Source: Alphaproteobacteria bacterium
GTDB taxonomy: Bacteria > Pseudomonadota > Alphaproteobacteria > UBA2136 > UBA6156
NCBI GenBank assembly: GCA_027490875.1
Contig: JAIXXE010000110.1
Span: 1 to 16,888 of the forward strand
DNA length: 16,888 nucleotides
Direction of reading: 5' to 3'
The translations under genes and the position numbers were made by a program. Each line of letters starts with the position of its first letter. The stretch's first letter is position 1. This document shows, in pieces, positions 12,958-16,888 of this stretch. The notes under the pieces were generated by a model, which saw only the letters and a list, made by a program, of their open reading frames with translations, made no database searches and was not told the DNA's origin.

Positions 12958-14928
12958 TTAAAACCGGGCGCTCAGTGGCAAGGTTGCCAAGCTCGAAGCC
13001 GGCTTACCCAACCCGTAACCCTGCAGCATTTGGGCGCCAACCCGGCGCGCCAGCGCGTCCATTTCGGCATCTTCAATCTTTTCCACCACCACCGGCAGGC
13101 CTAGGCGTAAGGCTTCATCACAAACCTCGGCAAACTCACGTTTTAAGTCCTTGGTTTTGTAAAAGGCCATCATATCAATCTTCAGCATATCAATCCCTAA
13201 GGCCTTGGTTGCTTGGAGCATCGCCTTGCCGCCGCCAAAATAGTCGACCGCCACTTTACCCCCTTGCCGTTGCAAGGCTTTCAGCAGCTGCAGGGCTTTA
13301 GGGTCGCGCACCACTTCGCTGCTGCGCACTTCAAAAATCAAGCGCTTGAGTATCCCCTCACCACGGGTCGCCACATCGCGCAGATAGGTCAGGTCATCCA
13401 GGCTGGTGCCAGAAACATTGATACTCAGCAGCACCGGTGGGCGCTTGCCCGCAGCAAAGTGTTCGTCAATCAACCGGGTAAAGACCAAACTATCCAATGC
13501 GGCAAGCTCTCCCATCTGTTGCAAAACCGGCAGGAACTGTGCTGGGCTTAACAAGCCCTCCTCATCGCGTAACCGTGCGAGAATCTCGTTGGCATCAACG
13601 TCGTTGGTTTTACAATTATAAATGGGTTGGTACATCAACTCAACCATGCCCTGCCGCATACAGCGCTGCACCCGTTTCATCATGATTTCAAGGTCTGACG
13701 GGAGTAACGGTGCCGTTGCAGCAGGGTTATGAAATCCTGCCACGGCCTGAACCGAAACTTCCGGCGGCCGTGGTTTTAGTTTAGGCCGATTGCGATACGG
13801 GTTGGCTTTGGTGCTGTTGCGGAAGTCGGACGCAGAATAGTCTCCCGGCCCAGCCAGCTCAGTTTCAGCTGCATCCCACGAAGGCGTTTGCGTCGCAGCG
13901 CGCTCTTTCACAACCCTGCGGCTGATGGCGGCAAAGCCCAGCATAGCCTTCTGCCAAGGCCCAACCACCAGGCGTTGCATCGGCCCCGCCAAGCGCCGCC
14001 GCATGGGGGCCGTATGGGGCCACAGTACAGCCAACGAAGCCGCAAGGCCCCATAGCAAAACCAGCAGCTGCGGTAACCAGCCAACCAACGGCAACGGCCC
14101 TTCCTGTATTAGCAACGCCTGCACGTCGGGCAAGGTAGCCAACGGCATTGTGGCCTGCAACGGCTGGGGCTGCGTGCCGCCCTGCACCGCTTCAAACCGC
14201 AACGGTTCATCCTGGCGCCAGACAATCGGCTGTTCCAGATGCGGCAGCCTCAGGGCCAACATGGCATTGTCGGGGCTTGGTCGTTGTTGCCACTCGGTCG
14301 CACGCTGGCGAACACTGAGAGTTAGAATCAGGTACACGCGCTGCGCAAGGGTGGTGGGGATAGGCACCACATAGGTCAACATGCCATTTCTGAACCCCGC
14401 GGCAATCAACCGTTGGGGCACCGCGGGCAAGTCGGCCACACGGCGCAGCAGCTCGGCGGAAGGGACTTGACTTAACCCCAAGGGTAAGGTGCGCCCGGTG
14501 TTTGCATCGTACAGCACCACGTCGCTCTGTTCGGCCAAGCCTTCCCAGCGTTGCAGCGCGCGTTCGGCTGCGGGGCCAGCCAGCCCAAGCGGCGTTTGCA
14601 GGGCCGCTTGAAGCTGTAAATCCTCCGCCACGGGCTTTAGCTGGTCAAACGGTTCAGCCATCCAGCGCGCCAGCGCGGGGCCCTGTTGCTCTAATTCGGT
14701 TTGCAAATGCTGCTTTTGCCGGTAAACCGACCACGCCTGCAAACTGCCCCAACCAAACGCCGTAAGCCCCCCAATACAAACAAGCGCCAGCGCTTGGCGG
14801 GTTACCTCGCGGCCTTGTGCCTGCCACCAACGCTGCCAACGGTCACGCCCGAGCGCAGCCTTCAACCCACGCTGCGGCGCAGGTAAGGTACCAGCGTTGT
14901 GGTCGGGGGTGGCGTTGGTGTTGGCCAT
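12958..14928 (-). CDS. membrane-bound EAL-domain protein, probably catalytically impaired
   Basis: 656 residues from the ATG at 14928 (a TTG three codons earlier is in frame). A basic N-terminus is followed by a membrane helix (about 45-66), a periplasmic region (about 67-283), a second helix (284-303), a cytoplasmic Pro/Arg-rich linker, and an EAL domain (about 412-650). The domain has YQPI (433-436), NEIL in place of EAL (Glu448), SINVSG (Asn504), FEVRSSE (Glu533), LKID (Lys583) and LQGYGLGKP (Gln636). The metal-binding DDFG motif reads DYFG (562-565), losing the second aspartate, and the following loop-6 residues (GGGKA) are also divergent. It therefore probably binds cyclic di-GMP or signals without hydrolysing it well, as degenerate EAL receptors such as LapD and FimX do. 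It lies between the bolA-like and GGDEF genes on one strand. Confidence 0.85.
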   Translation of the reverse strand: MANTNATPDHNAGTLPAPQRGLKAALGRDRWQRWWQAQGREVTRQALALVCIGGLTAFGWGSLQAWSVYRQKQHLQTELEQQGPALARWMAEPFDQLKPVAEDLQLQAALQTPLGLAGPAAERALQRWEGLAEQSDVVLYDANTGRTLPLGLSQVPSAELLRRVADLPAVPQRLIAAGFRNGMLTYVVPIPTTLAQRVYLILTLSVRQRATEWQQRPSPDNAMLALRLPHLEQPIVWRQDEPLRFEAVQGGTQPQPLQATMPLATLPDVQALLIQEGPLPLVGWLPQLLVLLWGLAASLAVLWPHTAPMRRRLAGPMQRLVVGPWQKAMLGFAAISRRVVKERAATQTPSWDAAETELAGPGDYSASDFRNSTKANPYRNRPKLKPRPPEVSVQAVAGFHNPAATAPLLPSDLEIMMKRVQRCMRQGMVELMYQPIYNCKTNDVDANEILARLRDEEGLLSPAQFLPVLQQMGELAALDSLVFTRLIDEHFAAGKRPPVLLSINVSGTSLDDLTYLRDVATRGEGILKRLIFEVRSSEVVRDPKALQLLKALQRQGGKVAVDYFGGGKAMLQATKALGIDMLKIDMMAFYKTKDLKREFAEVCDEALRLGLPVVVEKIEDAEMDALARRVGAQMLQGYGLGKPASSLATLPLSARF

Positions 14929-14980
14929 TCTTGCCAACAGGTTAGGCGGTAAAGGCCACCGCTGCCAAGGTTAATGCGGC

Positions 14981-15280
14981 TTAGGCTGCTTCTTGCGGCG
15001 TCAACAGTTGCAAGGTTAGCGCATGAATCCGCCCCGCCTGCCACGGCTGCTGCAACGCCTGCTGCACCAAACGCTGCCGATTCACGCGGCTCATCCCAGC
15101 AAACCCTGCCCAAATCAGGCGTATTTTGTAATGCCCGCCGTACTGATTGACCTCGCGGTTGTGCCCCTCGTGCAGGTGGGTATCGTCGCGCACGGTTATC
15201 GTGCCGCCCGCAAACGCTGCTGCCAGCATCTGCTGCAACGCCGCTGGCGGTAACGGAGTGGTGGTGCTAGAAGGCGTCAT
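14981..15280 (-). CDS. BolA-family protein
   Basis: A small BolA/IbaG-type protein of 99 residues, a family that partners monothiol glutaredoxins in iron-sulfur or iron regulation and, in E. coli BolA, affects morphology and transcription. The core is seen as DDTHLHEGHNREV, GGHYKIRLIWAGFAGMSRVNRQRLVQ (split here as GGHYKIRLIW and AGFAGMSRVNRQRLVQ) and IHALTLQLLTPQEA. The C-terminal helix-turn-helix-like part, with R-RLV and the invariant IHAL, is well conserved. The ATG at 15280 is used; another ATG three codons upstream (15289) is equally in frame, and the GAAGGGA site is too close to it but about 11 bases from 15280. It is divergent from xthA and 52 bases upstream of the EAL gene, so they may share a transcript. 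Confidence 0.85.
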   Translation of the reverse strand: MTPSSTTTPLPPAALQQMLAAAFAGGTITVRDDTHLHEGHNREVNQYGGHYKIRLIWAGFAGMSRVNRQRLVQQALQQPWQAGRIHALTLQLLTPQEAA

Positions 15281-15282
15281 AT

Positions 15283-15294
15283 GGAACATGTTCC
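15283..15294. repeat. 12-bp perfect palindrome over the bolA-like start region
   Basis: GGAACATGTTCC is a perfect 12-bp palindrome covering the ATG at 15289 and lying between the likely ribosome site and the ATG at 15280. It has the shape of an operator half-site pair, but no regulator can be named and chance is possible. Confidence 0.3.
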
Positions 15295-15429
15295 CTTCTT
15301 CGCTAGACAGAGACGATTTTGGTGGTTTTTGCAGGCTGAGCACTGCAAGCGTACACAGAGGTACGTGCGGAGCGGAAGACCAGAAAAACGACAAAAGCGG
15401 CCTGACGAGTAGAAGAGGGGACTATGTTC

Positions 15430-16227
15430 ATGCCAGCATCTTTCAAAGTAGCCACCTGGAATGTCAATAGCCTGCGGTTGCGGCTCCCTCAGGTTTTGGC
15501 GTGGTTGAATGAAAACCAACCCACCGCCTTGGTGTTGCAAGAAACCAAGGTCGAAGACGCCCTCTTTCCCCTCGCAGCCCTGAATGAAGCCGGTTGGCAG
15601 GCCGCCTACCATGGCCAAAAAAGCTACAACGGCGTGGCCATTCTGGCGCGGGAAGCCCCCACCAACGTGCAGCTGGGCTTCAGTACCAACCCGTCTGCCA
15701 CTGAAGGCCAAGCCCGCGTACTTGCCGCCACGGTGCAAGGGGTGCGGTTGCTGAATCTTTACCTGCCGCAGGGCGAAGCGACCGACAGCCCCAAGTTTGC
15801 CTTTAAGCAACGCTGCTACGCCGCCTTGCAGGCCGAACTGGTCGCGCTGGCCGCGCAGTACCCCCACGTCATTGCCAGCGGCGACTACAACATTGCGGCT
15901 GACGCCCGCGACGTCCCCATCCCTGCCAAAAGGGCGGAAAAACAGGTGATGTTCACGCCCGAGGAACAGCAATGGCTCGCCCAAGTACAAGCCGCCAGCG
16001 GCCTGCGCGACGCCCTGCGGCTGGTGAACCAAGACGCGGGCATCTACAGCTGGTTCGATTACCGCATGTATGGCCGCAGCCCCACCCACGGCTGGCGGAT
16101 TGACTACCACATGGTCAGCCCCACGCTGCAACCTAGGGTGCGCCGCGTCACCCACCACACCGCCGTGCGCGCCCTGCCCCAACCCTCCGACCACGTGCCT
16201 GTGGTGTTGGAATTGGAACTGGTTTAA
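15430..16227 (+). CDS. xthA: exodeoxyribonuclease III (AP endonuclease)
   Basis: Exonuclease III-family enzyme of base-excision repair that cuts DNA at abasic sites and trims 3' ends. I start it at the ATG at 15430 because AGAGGGG (15414-15420) lies nine bases upstream; an ATG two codons earlier (15424) is only three bases from it. 265 residues, the normal length. Motifs in order: ATWNVNSLRLRL (8-19), LQETK (36-40, metal-binding Glu38), the LYLPQGE segment, SGDYNIA with catalytic Asp and Asn, YSWFDYR, GWRIDY, and the C-terminal SDHVPV with the catalytic His. All expected active-site residues are present. lgt starts 9 bases downstream, so the two are probably co-transcribed. The 130-base region shared with the divergent bolA-like gene must hold both promoters; I could not pick them out. 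Confidence 0.95.
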   Translation: MPASFKVATWNVNSLRLRLPQVLAWLNENQPTALVLQETKVEDALFPLAALNEAGWQAAYHGQKSYNGVAILAREAPTNVQLGFSTNPSATEGQARVLAATVQGVRLLNLYLPQGEATDSPKFAFKQRCYAALQAELVALAAQYPHVIASGDYNIAADARDVPIPAKRAEKQVMFTPEEQQWLAQVQAASGLRDALRLVNQDAGIYSWFDYRMYGRSPTHGWRIDYHMVSPTLQPRVRRVTHHTAVRALPQPSDHVPVVLELELV

Positions 16228-16236
16228 CCTAACTCC

Positions 16237-16888
16237 ATGCTCATCTTCCCGCACATGAACCCTATCGCTTTGCAACTGGGGCCGCTGGCCATCCATTGGT
16301 ACGGGCTGGCCTATGTGGTGGCCTTGGCGGGGGGGCTGTGGCTGGCCAAGCGTCTGTGCAGCCGTTACCCCGCCGCCAACCTTACCCCGGCCAAGATGGA
16401 GGATTTCTTTCTCTGGGCGGTGCTGGGCGTGATTGTTGGCGGGCGGCTTGGGTATATTCTGTTCTATAACTTTCATACCTACCTCGCCAACCCCGCCGCC
16501 ATGCTGCGGGTGTGGGAAGGCGGCATGGCGTTTCATGGCGGCCTGCTTGGTGTAACCATTGCCATGCTGCTGTTTGCGTGGCGGCAACGGTTGAATGTGC
16601 TGGATTTGGCCGACCGCATCGCCCCCGTGGTGCCCTTGGGCTGCCTGCTGGGGCGCTTGGCCAATTTTGTGAACGGCGAACTGGTGGGCCGCCCCGCTCC
16701 CGAAGGCCTGCCGTGGGCCATGGTCTTTCCACAGGTCGATGCCATCCCCCGCCACCCGAGCCAACTCTATCAAGCCCTGCTGGAAGGACTGCTGGTCGGT
16801 CTCATTATGGTGCTGGCGCTGCGCTGGTGGCGCAAGCACGGCACACCCCGGGGCGCAATGGCCGGGCTTTGGTTGTTAAGTTATGGAA
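16237..16888 (+). CDS. lgt: prolipoprotein diacylglyceryl transferase, partial
   Basis: Inner-membrane enzyme that moves diacylglycerol from phosphatidylglycerol to the lipobox cysteine of prolipoproteins, the first step in lipoprotein maturation. 217 codons are visible; the 3' end lies beyond the window. The start MLIFPHMNPIALQLGPLAIHWYGLAY (here split as MLIFPHMNPIALQLGPL and AIHWYGLAY) is typical. Hydrophobic helices alternate through the sequence. Signature parts seen are GGRLGYILFYN (68-78), GMAFHGGLLGV with His100, GRLANFVNGELVGR (139-152, with Arg140 and Asn143 equivalent to essential E. coli residues) and RHPSQLYQALLEG (172-184). No ribosome site is obvious; translation may be coupled to xthA, whose stop is 9 bases upstream. 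A putative substrate, the 44-residue lipobox frame, is in the same window. Confidence 0.95.
   Translation, partial: MLIFPHMNPIALQLGPLAIHWYGLAYVVALAGGLWLAKRLCSRYPAANLTPAKMEDFFLWAVLGVIVGGRLGYILFYNFHTYLANPAAMLRVWEGGMAFHGGLLGVTIAMLLFAWRQRLNVLDLADRIAPVVPLGCLLGRLANFVNGELVGRPAPEGLPWAMVFPQVDAIPRHPSQLYQALLEGLLVGLIMVLALRWWRKHGTPRGAMAGLWLLSYG

Noticed and set aside
15277..16839. 520-codon open frame on the minus strand across xthA and lgt
   Set aside because: It is rich in His, Gln and Gly with no domain pattern, and is the complement of two well-recognised genes in a GC-rich sequence.

Overview
The window is a gene-dense stretch of a Gram-negative chromosome, most likely an alphaproteobacterium. The pointers are a transhydrogenase split into separate PntAA and PntAB subunits, ZapE, a DUF1223 protein, a BolA-family protein and Lgt. 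This placement is inferred from gene content, because no rRNA or other phylogenetic marker was compared. Most genes are GC-rich housekeeping genes.

Layout from left to right. On the minus strand is a pnt cluster (pntAA, a half-size EamA transporter, a 44-codon putative lipoprotein, then pntAB running off the left edge). On the plus strand follow tRNA-Arg(UCU), a BON/OmpA envelope protein with a terminator, tsf without rpsB, and csaA, whose first codons contain a terminator-like hairpin. zapE is on the minus strand, followed by a plus-strand pair, mscS-like and DUF1223. Positions 7550-9080 look like a small accessory patch. It holds an unknown gene broken by one in-frame TAA, a 165-bp multi-hairpin palindromic element, and an unknown 147-residue gene with a structured leader and a strong terminator. 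Housekeeping genes then resume: sdhA and sdhB (plus), a bolA-like / EAL / GGDEF run (minus), xthA, and lgt cut by the right edge (plus).

Functional themes. The pnt genes couple the proton gradient to NADPH supply. SdhAB form the catalytic part of succinate dehydrogenase, but of a non-classical kind: SdhB has a fourth cysteine at the S3 cluster site and a long C-terminal tail, and no sdhC/sdhD membrane anchor is adjacent. The GGDEF protein looks able to make cyclic di-GMP, whereas the neighbouring EAL protein lacks one metal-binding aspartate and may be a receptor rather than an enzyme. MscS, the OmpA-like protein, the putative small lipoprotein and Lgt serve the envelope.

No CRISPR array, transposase, integrase or rRNA was seen. 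The most notable items are the non-classical SDH, the terminator inside csaA, the interrupted pnt operon, the gene with an in-frame stop and the palindromic element.
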